16,909 nucleotides of DNA from Albidovulum sp. (GCA_030837825.1 JAUQYB010000136.1:1-16909); one strand, 5' to 3'; numbered from the stretch's first letter, positions 1-8,117 are shown. Numbers and translations: made by a program. Notes: generated from the sequence alone by a model not told the origin.

Positions 1-1
1 C

Positions 2-1300
<1,299 letters not shown>

Positions 1301-1312
1301 GGCCGCTGCCGG

Positions 1313-1753
1313 TCAGACCAGGCCGGCGGCAAGGAAATCCTCCAGCCAGTCGCGCAGGTAGGGCACTGCAAGGTCATCGGCGAGAAAGGCCCGGGTTTCC
1401 ATCATCTCCCACCGCTGGCCTTCGTCGCCGAAGACGATGGCGGCAATTTCCGCCTCGGTGACGGTTCCGCCGAAGAAGGCCGCGGTGCCGCCCGGCCGAT
1501 GGATCGACGGATAGTCGCGCCGCCAGATCAGCCGCGCCTCGGGCAGGATCAGCCCGTATTCCTCGTGCAGTTCCCTGAGCGCGCAGGCCTCGGCCGTTTC
1601 CTCCCCCTCGCGCCCGCCTCCGGGGAAGTCCCAGTGGCCGGGATAGGGCAGATGGGCGAAGTCGTCGCGCAGATGGGTCAGCACGCGGCCCCCGGCGACA
1701 AGGGCGATCTTCGCACCGACGACACCGGCCCCGACGGGGGGCCTACTGTTCAT
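1313..1753 (-). CDS. Nudix hydrolase
   Basis: A 146-residue Nudix-fold enzyme expected to hydrolyse a nucleoside diphosphate linked to another moiety, using divalent metal ions. The Nudix box GX5EX7REUXEEXGU is complete at about residues 46-68, ending in RELHEEYGL, so it should be catalytically competent. The length is that of a single-domain MutT-like protein with nothing extra to reveal the substrate, so calling it MutT itself would be a guess. The start overlaps the end of the NfeD gene by 11 bases. It has no strong Shine-Dalgarno of its own, so translational coupling to nfeD is likely. It is the last gene of the qmcA-nfeD-nudix operon and converges on gyrB. Confidence 0.9.
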   Translation of the reverse strand: MNSRPPVGAGVVGAKIALVAGGRVLTHLRDDFAHLPYPGHWDFPGGGREGEETAEACALRELHEEYGLILPEARLIWRRDYPSIHRPGGTAAFFGGTVTEAEIAAIVFGDEGQRWEMMETRAFLADDLAVPYLRDWLEDFLAAGLV

Positions 1754-2021
1754 TGATGTCGCGGTCCCAGACCTTGACCTGACCGTGGCGGACTCCGACG
1801 GCCCGGCGCAGGATCAGCCAGGCGATGAGCGAGGCCAGGGCGAAGACCAGAAGCAGGAGGGCGAGCGACCCGCCGAGCACGCCGAACCACAGGAGGAGCC
1901 CGGTCAGCGCCGCACCGATGGCGAAACCGAGAAGCACGAAGCCCGAGACGGCAACCTCGAGGATGGCGAGCGCCGCGCCCGCCACCATCCAGACCCACCA
2001 TTCCTGCCAGAGCGTCATCAT
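1743..2021 (-). CDS. NfeD-family membrane protein (short form)
   Basis: A 92-residue NfeD-like inner-membrane protein. Residues about 10-35 and 40-72 are hydrophobic and probably form three closely packed transmembrane helices, followed by a short polar tail (about residues 75-92) that is the remnant of the OB-fold region of longer NfeD proteins. Short NfeD proteins are known partners of SPFH/stomatin proteins, and here the start codon overlaps the stop of the SPFH gene as ATGA, which fits stoichiometric co-expression. A second Met directly follows the first, so either could initiate. The closest known pair is QmcA/YbbK with YbbL-like NfeD. The role in membrane microdomain organisation or membrane quality control is inferred from the family. 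Confidence 0.85.
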   Translation of the reverse strand: MMTLWQEWWVWMVAGAALAILEVAVSGFVLLGFAIGAALTGLLLWFGVLGGSLALLLLVFALASLIAWLILRRAVGVRHGQVKVWDRDINEQ

Positions 2022-2911
2022 CCCCGCCCCTTCAGCATCCGGAACGCATCGCCGAAGGCTTCCAGCGCGTTGGCCGGAACGATCACGGTCTGCTTGCCGG
2101 CGCCCTGCCCGACGGCCGTCAGCGCCTCGACCTGCTTCAGCGCGACCTGATACTGCGCCGCCTCCAGCCCGTTCTTCTGGATCGCCTCGGCGATGGCGGA
2201 GGTTGCATAGGCCTCCGCCTCGGCGCTGATGCGCCTGGCCTTGGCCTGCTGCTCGGCGGCATAAAGCTCGGCGTCCGCGTTCAGCTCCACCGCCCGCTTC
2301 TTGCCCTCCGCCTCGGTCACCTGGGCCCGGCGCGCGCGTTCGGCGTTGAGCTGCTGGAGCATGGCCGCCCGTGTCGCCTCGTCGAGGTTCACGTCGAGGA
2401 TCTCGGCCCGCGTCACCTCGATCCCCCAGTCGTCGACCATCGCCGCGACCTGCTCACGCACCTTGGCGATCAGCTCTGCGCGGTTCGACTGCACCTGGTC
2501 CAGTTCCATCTTGCCGATTTCGGACCGGACGATGCCGGCGACGGTGGTGGCGATGGCGGCATCCACGTCGCGGATGCGGTAGACGGTCTTTTCCGGCTCG
2601 GTGATCCGGTAGAAGACGCTCGTCTCCACCTTCACCAGCACGTTGTCAGCGGTGATCGCGTCCTGCAGCGCGTTCGGCAATTGGCGTTCCAGGACGGAGA
2701 TCTTGTGCGCCACCCGGTCGAGGAAGGGCACGATGAAGTTGATCCCGGGGCCCAGCACGGCACGAAGCCTGCCGAACCGTTCCACCACATGCTTTTCGGA
2801 CTGCGGCACGATCCGCACGCCGAGCCAGACACAGAGCAGGATGAAAAGCGCGAGTGCGAAGACTGCGCCGCTGCCGCCGATCAGTTCGCCGATCAGCCCG
2901 TTGCCGTTCAT
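2018..2911 (-). CDS. qmcA: SPFH/band 7 (stomatin-like) membrane protein, QmcA type
   Basis: A 297-residue stomatin/prohibitin-homology protein expected to form large membrane-anchored oligomers and to help membrane protease control or microdomain formation. One N-terminal transmembrane helix (about residues 13-34) is followed by the SPFH domain (about 36-200), with the family-typical VPQSEKHVVERFGR entry and the GPGINFIVPFLDRV segment. An Ala/Glu/Lys-rich coiled-coil region (about 185-245) and a C-terminal region ending in a Pro-Ala-Asn motif follow. Length and architecture match QmcA/YbbK rather than HflK/HflC. A GGAGGG Shine-Dalgarno lies just upstream of the ATG. The stop overlaps the nfeD start by four bases. 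A weak promoter candidate (TTTTCA-17-CATAGT) sits just upstream, below the hairpin that follows rpsO. Confidence 0.92.
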   Translation of the reverse strand: MNGNGLIGELIGGSGAVFALALFILLCVWLGVRIVPQSEKHVVERFGRLRAVLGPGINFIVPFLDRVAHKISVLERQLPNALQDAITADNVLVKVETSVFYRITEPEKTVYRIRDVDAAIATTVAGIVRSEIGKMELDQVQSNRAELIAKVREQVAAMVDDWGIEVTRAEILDVNLDEATRAAMLQQLNAERARRAQVTEAEGKKRAVELNADAELYAAEQQAKARRISAEAEAYATSAIAEAIQKNGLEAAQYQVALKQVEALTAVGQGAGKQTVIVPANALEAFGDAFRMLKGRG

Positions 2912-2937
2912 GTGACCCTCCTCTGCCCGACAGCCGG

Positions 2938-2966
2938 ACTATGCCCGGGCGCGGCAAGGGTGAAAA
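2938..2966 (-). promoter_or_regulatory. Candidate promoter of qmcA-nfeD-nudix operon
   Basis: On the minus strand TTTTCA (2966-2961) is separated by exactly 17 bases from CATAGT (2943-2938). Each hexamer matches the housekeeping consensus at four of six positions. A start near 2931 would leave a leader of about 20 bases holding the GGAGGG ribosome binding site. The position between the post-rpsO hairpin and qmcA is sensible, but the match is modest. Confidence 0.35.
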
Positions 2967-2998
2967 GCCCCGAAACCGGGAAGTTCGTCCGGTGATAT

Positions 2999-3032
2999 GG
3001 AAACGCCCGCGCCGGTAGGCGCGGGCGTTTCC
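2999..3032 (-). terminator. Perfect 15-bp hairpin after rpsO, likely terminator
   Basis: Two 15-base arms (2999-3013 and 3018-3032) are perfectly complementary around a GGTA/TACC loop. The hairpin lies 21 bases beyond the rpsO stop codon on the transcribed minus strand. The 3' side reads ATATCACC rather than a U-run, so it may act as a 3'-end stabiliser or as a terminator that does not need a long U-tract. Being symmetrical, it would fold on either strand, but no plus-strand gene ends here. Confidence 0.65.
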
Positions 3033-3053
3033 CTGCACCGGGGCAGGCCGGGG

Positions 3054-3323
3054 TCAGCGGCGCAGGCCGAGACGCTCGATCAGCTTGCCGTAGCGGGCTT
3101 CGTCCGCCCGCTTGAGATAGTCGAGAAGCTTGCGGCGCTGCGCGACGAGCTTCAGGAGGCCACGGCGCGAATGGTTGTCCTTCGCGTGGGACTTGAAGTG
3201 TTCGGTCAGCGCGGCGATGCGCGACGACAGGATCGCCACCTGGACCTCTGGCGAACCGGTGTCGCCGGCCTTGGTCGCGAATTCCTTCATCACGCGGGCT
3301 TTTTCTTCAGCCGTAATCGACAT
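3054..3323 (-). CDS. rpsO: 30S ribosomal protein S15
   Basis: An 89-residue S15, the primary 16S rRNA-binding protein of the central domain of the small subunit. The full-length sequence carries the conserved core with [21 protein letters not shown] in the first half, then the [22 protein letters not shown] segment, and ends in the usual LIERLGLRR. The ATG is preceded by AAGGAGA at good spacing. In many alphaproteobacteria rpsO lies with truB and pnp; in this window its neighbours are the RTX gene upstream and the qmcA operon downstream, so it appears to be its own transcription unit, with a promoter candidate about 90-115 bases upstream and a strong hairpin after the stop. S15 commonly represses its own translation through its leader; the roughly 80-base leader would allow this, but I do not see a recognisable pseudoknot. 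Confidence 0.98.
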   Translation of the reverse strand: MSITAEEKARVMKEFATKAGDTGSPEVQVAILSSRIAALTEHFKSHAKDNHSRRGLLKLVAQRRKLLDYLKRADEARYGKLIERLGLRR

Positions 3324-3412
3324 CGGGGTCTCCTTTCGGGTTCAGGATCATGGCGCAAGCCGGGATGTCGTCCAGCAGGGCCCTTGGAGTCGTCCGCATG
3401 GCGGATGCGCGC

Positions 3413-3440
3413 GTATAAGGGGATTCCGCGTGAAAGGGAA
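3413..3440 (-). promoter_or_regulatory. Candidate rpsO promoter
   Basis: On the minus strand TTCCCT (3440-3435), a 16-base spacer and TTATAC (3418-3413), followed by a GC-rich discriminator (GCGCGC). The -10 element is good; the -35 is a poor match to TTGACA. A similar TTTCC(T/G)...(C/T)TATAC layout occurs before rplY and before the hydrolase-LuxR gene in this window, which is the main support. Confidence 0.4.
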
Positions 3441-3454
3441 GCCCGCTCTCGGCC

Positions 3455-4444
3455 TCACGCCGCCTGGGCGCCGTCCCCGGCCACGAGCGCGATCTGGCCT
3501 GGCGAAAGGCCGGGCTGACCCAGCACCCGGGCGATGACCGCGCCGTCGATCAGCACATGCACCGCGTCCGCGGTGTCCGGATCAGGCTCCACCGTCACCT
3601 CCGGGGCGGGATGGACGGCGGGGTCGTAGAGGATCACAAGCTGGTCCTCGCGCGGGTCGTAATCGTCGATCGTCGCCGGCCCGTCCTGCTCGACCAGCCG
3701 GTCATGCAGAAGGAACGTATCGGCGCCTTCGCCGCCGTTCACCCAGTCGTCCTGGCCAGGCGTGATCGTGTCGTCCCCCCGCCCGCCGTTGAGGAAATCG
3801 CGGGCGTCGGTGTCGGTGCCGTCACGGCCGGGCTGGCTGCCGTTCAGCACGTCGTCGCCGTCGCCACCCATCAGCGTGTCCTCGCCCAGCCCGCCCTGCA
3901 GCGTGTCGTCGCCAAGCCCGCCCTCCAGCGCGTCGGTCCCGGCCCCGCCGATCAACGCATCCGCCCCGCCGCCGCCGAGAAGGCTGTCCGCGCCATCGCC
4001 GCCCGACAGGATGTCATCGCCCTCGCCCCCGGCGAGCAGGTCGTCGCCGTCCGCGCCCATCAGCGTGTCGGACCCGTCACCGCCTGAAAGGCTGTCGTTG
4101 CCGGCATCCCCTGCCAGCTCGTCATCGCCGCCGTCACCGCGAACCACGTCGGCACCCTCCCCGCCCGCAAGCGTGTCCATGCCCCAGTAGCCACCGATCT
4201 GGTCGTCACCGCCAAGGCCGGCGAGGTCGTCGCCCGCCTCGCTGCCGGAGAGGATGTCGGTCTCGTCATCGCCACGGACAGCCTCGGCAAGCGGCGTGCC
4301 GTCGATCGAAGGTGGGGCCGCCGCACCCTCGGCCTCGACACCGCCGACGCTTTCGTCGTCGTCCTCGGCAGATTTCATCGCGCCCGAAAAATCCACGGCC
4401 ATCCCCACCATGAGAAGGCCGAAGACGCCAGCCATCATCAGCAT
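3455..4444 (-). CDS. RTX-repeat (hemolysin-type) calcium-binding protein
   Basis: A secreted or surface calcium-binding protein built of RTX nonapeptides (GGxGxDxLx). Roughly 16-18 consecutive repeats form the middle of the protein, predicted to fold as a calcium-loaded beta-roll. A hydrophobic N-terminal segment (about 18 residues, rich in Met, Leu, Gly and Val) is followed by an acidic linker. The C-terminal 80 residues after the repeats resemble the tail found on many Rhodobacterales RTX proteins (IDDYDPREDQLVILYD, then PDPDT). I place the start at the ATG at 4444 because it opens directly into the hydrophobic segment; an in-frame ATG at 4501 would add 19 polar residues and has no visible ribosome binding site. 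No enzymatic domain is present, so adhesion, S-layer or matrix roles are possible but unproven. No type I exporter genes are adjacent. Confidence 0.85.
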   Translation of the reverse strand: MLMMAGVFGLLMVGMAVDFSGAMKSAEDDDESVGGVEAEGAAAPPSIDGTPLAEAVRGDDETDILSGSEAGDDLAGLGGDDQIGGYWGMDTLAGGEGADVVRGDGGDDELAGDAGNDSLSGGDGSDTLMGADGDDLLAGGEGDDILSGGDGADSLLGGGGADALIGGAGTDALEGGLGDDTLQGGLGEDTLMGGDGDDVLNGSQPGRDGTDTDARDFLNGGRGDDTITPGQDDWVNGGEGADTFLLHDRLVEQDGPATIDDYDPREDQLVILYDPAVHPAPEVTVEPDPDTADAVHVLIDGAVIARVLGQPGLSPGQIALVAGDGAQAA

Positions 4445-4584
4445 GTCGCACCCCGTCCTGTCGTCGCCGGTCTCCCACAGCCGGCGCACCCCGGCGGTCA
4501 TTGGCGGGCAAAGATGTTAAGGCACGGCGAAGATGGGGCGAGCCCGGACAATTCTCAGCAGATTCCGGCCCTGCCGCTCTCCGC

Positions 4585-5241
4585 TCAGCGGAAGGGGCAG
4601 GGGGCCGTGAAGGTCACGCCCTTGCCGGTTTCGGGATGGGCGAACCTCAGGCTTTCGGCATGAAGCATCAACCGCGGGAAATCGCGCGCCGCGCCCTCGG
4701 CATAGAACGGGTCGCCAAGGATCGGGTGGCCGAGTTCGGCCATGTGCACGCGGAGCTGATGGCTCCGCCCGGTCACCGGAAAGAGCCGCACCCGCGTCGT
4801 GCCGTCGGGGTCGTGGCCGAGCACCTTCCAGTCGGTCTGTGCGGGTTTGCCGTTCACCTGATCGACGTGCTGCCGCGGCCGGTTCGGCCAGTCGACGATC
4901 AGCGGCAGGTCGACCCGACCTTCCCGGGGCTCGATATGTCCCCACAGCCGCGCCCGATAGGCTTTCTTCGTCCTCCGCGTCTCGAACTGGGCCGACAACA
5001 CCCGCTGTGCATGGCGCGTCAACGCGAAGACGATCACGCCGGAGGTGTCGCGGTCGAGCCGGTGGACCAGAAGCGCCTCGGGGTGGAGCTTGTGGACGCG
5101 CGCGATCAGGCAGTCTGCCAGGTGCTCACCCTTGCCCGGAACCGTCAGAAGCCCCGCAGGCTTGTCGATGACGAGGATCGCGTGGTCGGCATGGATCACG
5201 CGCAGCGGCTCGTCGGGCGGAGTATAGCTCGCATCGGTCAT
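4585..5241 (-). CDS. rluA: RluA-family RNA pseudouridine synthase
   Basis: Isomerises specific uridines in RNA to pseudouridine. The 218-residue protein consists of the catalytic domain only, without the N-terminal S4 domain of RluC/RluD, matching the length of RluA (23S rRNA position 746 and tRNA position 32 in Escherichia coli). The catalytic motif HRLDRDTSG is present with the nucleophilic Asp at about residue 63, and the GRSHQLRVHMAELGHPILGDPFY motif is intact. The ATG at 5241 is chosen because the protein family begins close to the PPDEPLRVIHAD segment and AGGG lies upstream; an ATG at 5301 would add 20 low-complexity residues. The target cannot be read from sequence alone; TruC or another RluA paralogue remains possible. 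It is transcribed away from the divergent lldD gene. Confidence 0.9.
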   Translation of the reverse strand: MTDASYTPPDEPLRVIHADHAILVIDKPAGLLTVPGKGEHLADCLIARVHKLHPEALLVHRLDRDTSGVIVFALTRHAQRVLSAQFETRRTKKAYRARLWGHIEPREGRVDLPLIVDWPNRPRQHVDQVNGKPAQTDWKVLGHDPDGTTRVRLFPVTGRSHQLRVHMAELGHPILGDPFYAEGAARDFPRLMLHAESLRFAHPETGKGVTFTAPCPFR

Positions 5242-5324
5242 GGCCGGTGCCCTAACACGGCGGGCGGGCGCGTGCAGCCCCGATCCCGCCCCAGGTGACA
5301 AAGCGGATTGCCAGATACGGGCGC

Positions 5325-5349
5325 AATTGGTAAATCAATCTGACCAATT
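5325..5349. promoter_or_regulatory. Candidate GntR-type operator before lldD
   Basis: A perfect 7-base inverted repeat AATTGGT (5325-5331) and ACCAATT (5343-5349) with an 11-base spacer lies immediately upstream of the lldD ribosome binding site (AGAGGT, 5350-5355). The left arm also forms an imperfect tighter palindrome ATTGGT-AA-ATCAAT. TTGGT/ACCAA half-sites are those of the FadR subfamily of GntR regulators, including LldR and PdhR, and LldR regulates lldD in other bacteria. The normal LldR site has a shorter spacer, so the exact arrangement is unusual. No regulator gene is present in the window. Confidence 0.5.
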
Positions 5350-5361
5350 CAGAGGTATTCC

Positions 5362-6402
5362 ATGCCCGTGATCACCTGCATCGACGATCTCAAGCGGCTC
5401 TATCGTCGGCGGGTGCCGCGGATGTTCTACGACTACGCGGAATCCGGTAGCTGGACCGAGCAGACCTTCCGCGACAATGTCGCCGACTTCGCCGAACTCC
5501 GGCTCAGGCAGCGGATTGCGGTGGACATGACCGGCCGGTCCACCGCCGCGACGATGATCGGCGAGCCGGTAGCCATGCCGGTGGCCCTTGCCCCGGTGGG
5601 ACTGACCGGAATGCAGAACGCGGACGGAGAGATCAAGGCGGCGCGTGCGGCCGAGAGGTTCGGCGTGCCCTTCACGCTGTCCACGATGTCGATCTGCTCG
5701 ATCGAGGACCTGGCGGCGCATGCGTCGAAACCCTTCTGGTTTCAGATCTATGCGCTCAACGACGACGACTTCAACGCGAGGATCATCGCGCGCGCGAAGG
5801 CGGCGGGCTGTTCCGCGCTGGTGATCACGGTCGATCTGCAAATTCTCGGCCAGCGCCACCGGGACCTCAAGAACGGGCTTTCGGCGCCGCCCAAGCTCAC
5901 GATTCCGACGATGCTGGACCTTGCGACCAAATGGGCCTGGGGGCTGGAGATGCTGCGCACGAAGCGGCGGTTCTTCGGCAACATCGTCGGCCATGTCGAG
6001 GGCGTCTCCGACCCGTCGTCGCTGTCCTCCTGGACAGCCGAGAAGTTCGATCCCGCGCTCAACTGGAACAAGATCAGGAAGCTCATGGACCTCTGGGGCG
6101 GCAAGGTGATCCTCAAGGGTATCCTTGATGTCGAGGATGCCGAAAAGGCCGCCGGGATCGGCGCCGACGCCATTGTGGTGTCGAACCACGGCGGGCGGCA
6201 GCTCGACGGGGCGCTGTCGTCGATCCGGATGCTGCCCGGGATTGCCGCGGCCGTCGGCGACAGGTGCGAGGTGTGGATGGACGGCGGCATCCGCTCGGGG
6301 CAGGACGTGCTGAAGGCCGTGGCGCTCGGCGCCAAGGGAGTGATGATCGGCCGCGCCTTCGTCTACGGGCTTGGTGCGATGGGCGAGGCGGGGGTCACGT
6401 AG
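5362..6402 (+). CDS. lldD: L-lactate dehydrogenase (FMN, LldD type), cut short by an in-frame TAG
   Basis: An FMN-dependent alpha-hydroxy-acid dehydrogenase that oxidises L-lactate to pyruvate at the inner membrane and feeds electrons to the respiratory chain. All expected active-site residues are visible: Tyr130 (QIYAL), Asp158 (VDLQILGQRH), Lys252 (LKG), His276 and Arg279 (SNHGGRQLDG), and the FMN-phosphate loop MDGGIRSGQDVLKAVALGA near 306-324. Strong LldD-specific segments such as NGLSAPPKLT and GNIVGHVEG support LldD over glycolate oxidase. The reading frame stops at TAG after residue 346 (GEAGVT), exactly where homologues continue with Lys or Arg, and the same frame carries the remaining 40 residues. 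The product is therefore a truncated protein lacking its C-terminal helices, a pseudogene product, or the TAG is an error or is read through. The start has AGAGGT upstream and the operator candidate just before it. Confidence 0.9.
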   Translation: MPVITCIDDLKRLYRRRVPRMFYDYAESGSWTEQTFRDNVADFAELRLRQRIAVDMTGRSTAATMIGEPVAMPVALAPVGLTGMQNADGEIKAARAAERFGVPFTLSTMSICSIEDLAAHASKPFWFQIYALNDDDFNARIIARAKAAGCSALVITVDLQILGQRHRDLKNGLSAPPKLTIPTMLDLATKWAWGLEMLRTKRRFFGNIVGHVEGVSDPSSLSSWTAEKFDPALNWNKIRKLMDLWGGKVILKGILDVEDAEKAAGIGADAIVVSNHGGRQLDGALSSIRMLPGIAAAVGDRCEVWMDGGIRSGQDVLKAVALGAKGVMIGRAFVYGLGAMGEAGVT

Positions 6403-6525
6403 GCGCGTCAGGTCATCCACAAGGAGCTTGACACCTCGATGGCGCTCTGCGGCGAAACCGGCCTTGCCCGCGTCGGTCGGCAGAACGTGCTGGTCCCGAA
6501 GGGCTTCCTCGACGGCTACAGCTAA
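6403..6525 (+). pseudogene. lldD: Detached C-terminal tail of lldD after the TAG
   Basis: In the same frame as lldD, directly after the TAG at 6400-6402, 40 codons run to a TAA at 6523-6525. They encode the normal LldD C-terminus, recognisable by [18 protein letters not shown]. Together with the first part this gives 387 residues, close to the 380-396 usual for LldD. No frameshift is involved, and there is no plausible independent start or ribosome binding site, so this is a separated part of lldD and not a gene. Confidence 0.85.
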
Positions 6526-6559
6526 GCCGCCCCCGGGCCGGAACGGCGCCAGATTCCGC

Positions 6560-6587
6560 TTTCCTTTGCCCCGGTTCCGGTCTATAC
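6560..6587 (+). promoter_or_regulatory. Candidate rplY promoter
   Basis: TTTCCT (6560-6565), a 16-base spacer and CTATAC (6582-6587) followed by GCCCGCG. A start near 6594 would give a leader of about 50 bases. The -10 matches well and the -35 poorly. The arrangement is close to those proposed before rpsO and the hydrolase-LuxR gene. Confidence 0.4.
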
Positions 6588-6644
6588 GCCCGCGTTCATG
6601 GGCATGCACCCTTGGAGGATGCCCGCAATTCAATGGAGAAACCT

Positions 6645-7256
6645 ATGGCTGGTGAGATCCCCGATCTTGTCGCCGAGGTACGGACGGGGACAGGCAAGGG
6701 GGCCGCTCGTCAAGCTCGTCGTGAGGGCTACGTACCCGGCATCGTCTACGGCGACGGCAAGGCGCCGCAACCGATCAACATCAAGTACTACGACCTTCTG
6801 AAGCGGCTGAAGGCCGGCCGCTTCCTGTCGACGCTCTTCAACCTGAAGGTCGAGGGCGAGGATGACGTGCGCGTGATCTGCCGCGGCGTCCAGCGCGACG
6901 TGGTCAAGGACCTGCCGACGCATATCGACCTGATGCGCCTGCACCGGGCGAGCCGGATCAACCTCTTCATCCACGTCACCTTCGAGAACCACGAGAAGGC
7001 GCCGGGGCTGAAGAAGGGCGGGACGCTGACGATCGTGCGCCCCGAGGTCGAACTGGAAGTGACCGCGGCCGACATTCCCGATCACATCACGGTGGATCTC
7101 GCCGGGCGCGAGATCGGCGACGTGATCCACATCAACGATGTCGAACTGCCCGCGGGTGCGATCCCGACGATCCGGCGCAACTTCGTCATCGCCAACCTCG
7201 CAGCGCCTTCGGGCCTGCGGTCGGCCGAGGAAGAAGCCGAGGGCGGCGAGGAATAA
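6645..7256 (+). CDS. rplY: 50S ribosomal protein L25 (general stress protein CTC form)
   Basis: A 203-residue 5S rRNA-binding protein of the large subunit. The N-terminal L25 domain (about residues 1-95) has the typical [23 protein letters not shown] opening. The C-terminal TL5/CTC beta domain (about 98-190) includes [12 protein letters not shown] and [13 protein letters not shown], followed by an acidic Glu-rich tail. I chose the ATG at 6645, which gives the family N-terminus and is preceded by GGAG six bases upstream; an ATG at 6633 would put that ribosome binding site inside the gene. A UUCG-loop terminator follows the stop. The downstream neighbour is pth, a pairing common in alphaproteobacteria, joining two translation genes. 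Confidence 0.97.
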   Translation: MAGEIPDLVAEVRTGTGKGAARQARREGYVPGIVYGDGKAPQPINIKYYDLLKRLKAGRFLSTLFNLKVEGEDDVRVICRGVQRDVVKDLPTHIDLMRLHRASRINLFIHVTFENHEKAPGLKKGGTLTIVRPEVELEVTAADIPDHITVDLAGREIGDVIHINDVELPAGAIPTIRRNFVIANLAAPSGLRSAEEEAEGGEE

Positions 7257-7282
7257 CTCGCCTGCCTGCGCGACGAAACCGG

Positions 7283-7309
7283 CGGGGCCTTCGGGCCCCG
7301 TTTTCGTTT
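7283..7309 (+). terminator. Rho-independent terminator of rplY
   Basis: A 7-bp GC stem CGGGGCC/GGCCCCG with a TTCG tetraloop, followed by TTTTCGTTT. A further CGAAA/TTTCG pairing (7274-7278 with 7302-7306) could extend the stem. It lies 26 bases after the rplY stop, so pth probably has its own promoter or depends on read-through. Confidence 0.88.
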
Positions 7310-7377
7310 CCGGGCTGCCGCCGCTTGTGCGGTCATCCCGGCCCGACTACCCTTTCTTCGCCAGAGCGAGGTGAGCC

Positions 7378-8070
7378 ATGCGCCTTTTCGTTGGCCTCGG
7401 AAACCCCGGAGCCAGATACGCGACGAACCGGCACAATGTCGGCTTCATGGCCGTGGACCGGGTCGCGGCCGATCACGGCTTTGCGCCCTGGCGCGCGAAG
7501 TTCCAGGGCGAGGTGAGCGAAGGGCATCTGGGGGCAGAGCGGGTGGTGCTTCTCAAGCCGCAGACCTTCATGAACCTTTCCGGCCAGTCGGTGGGCGAGG
7601 CGATGCGGTTCTTCAAGATCGAGCCTGCGGAGGTCGTCGTCTTTCATGACGAGCTGGACCTCGCCCCCGGCAGGGTGCGGGTCAAGGACGGCGGCGGTCA
7701 TGCCGGCCACAACGGGCTGAGATCGCTCCACCAGCACATCGGCGACGGCTATCGGCGCGTCCGCATCGGCATCGGCCATCCGGGCCACAAGGATCGGGTT
7801 TCGCCCTATGTGCTCTCGGACTTCGCCAAGGCCGATCAGGACTGGCTCGACGACATCCTGCGAGGCATTTCGGACGGGGCGGCGGCGCTGGCGGCGGGCG
7901 ATGCGGTGCGGTTCATGAACGCGGTCGCGCTGCGCGCCGCGCCGCCGCGTTCGTCGAACCCAGGCGCGGCCAAGACCGACCCGACGCCGCCCCCGGTGCA
8001 ACCGGATTCCGGCGCCGCCGAGCCTTCCGCGACAACGCCGCTGCAACGGCTTCTCGATCGTTTTCGCTGA
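7378..8070 (+). CDS. pth: Peptidyl-tRNA hydrolase
   Basis: Cleaves the ester bond of peptidyl-tRNA released from stalled ribosomes, recycling tRNA in the cytoplasm. The catalytic domain (about residues 1-188) holds the GLGNPG opening, the catalytic His19 in NRHNVGF, FMNLSG, HDELDL with the catalytic Asp, and the GGGHAGHNGLRS motif. At 230 residues it is longer than the usual 190-200 because of a Pro/Ala-rich, low-complexity C-terminal extension (about 188-222) ending in a short basic PLQRLLDRFR. Such tails are common in Rhodobacterales Pth. The ATG is preceded by GAGGTGA. It follows rplY, from which a strong terminator separates it. Confidence 0.97.
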   Translation: MRLFVGLGNPGARYATNRHNVGFMAVDRVAADHGFAPWRAKFQGEVSEGHLGAERVVLLKPQTFMNLSGQSVGEAMRFFKIEPAEVVVFHDELDLAPGRVRVKDGGGHAGHNGLRSLHQHIGDGYRRVRIGIGHPGHKDRVSPYVLSDFAKADQDWLDDILRGISDGAAALAAGDAVRFMNAVALRAAPPRSSNPGAAKTDPTPPPVQPDSGAAEPSATTPLQRLLDRFR

Positions 8071-8088
8071 ACCGCGAGGGGCCTCCGA

Positions 8089-8117
8089 TTGACGGCGCCG
8101 GGGGGCTCAGGCAGCAT
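8089..8117 (+). promoter_or_regulatory. Weak promoter candidate before chaA
   Basis: TTGACG (8089-8094) with a 17-base spacer to CAGCAT (8112-8117). The -35 is good and the -10 poor (three of six). It is in the 71-base gap between pth and the antiporter gene, whose AAAGGAG ribosome binding site follows closely. Confidence 0.25.

Noticed and set aside
3557..4190. Plus-strand open frames opposite the RTX repeats.
   Set aside because: Repetitive Ser/Pro or Val/Ala/Arg-rich translations are mirror images of the RTX repeat DNA; no start site or family support.
4569..4602. Hairpin CCCTGCC/GGCAGGG at the end of rluA as a terminator.
   Set aside because: The arms straddle the rluA stop codon and no U-run follows on the minus strand; chance pairing in GC-rich DNA is likely.
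6400..6402. TAG in lldD as a recoded amino acid (pyrrolysine).
   Set aside because: Pyrrolysine is not known from this lineage, the site is not one where the family needs a special residue, and homologues have Lys or Arg there.
5335..6633. A 432-codon minus-strand open frame opposite lldD, uninterrupted where lldD has its TAG.
   Set aside because: Low-complexity His/Arg/Gly/Asp-rich translation typical of antisense. The lldD strand has all family motifs.
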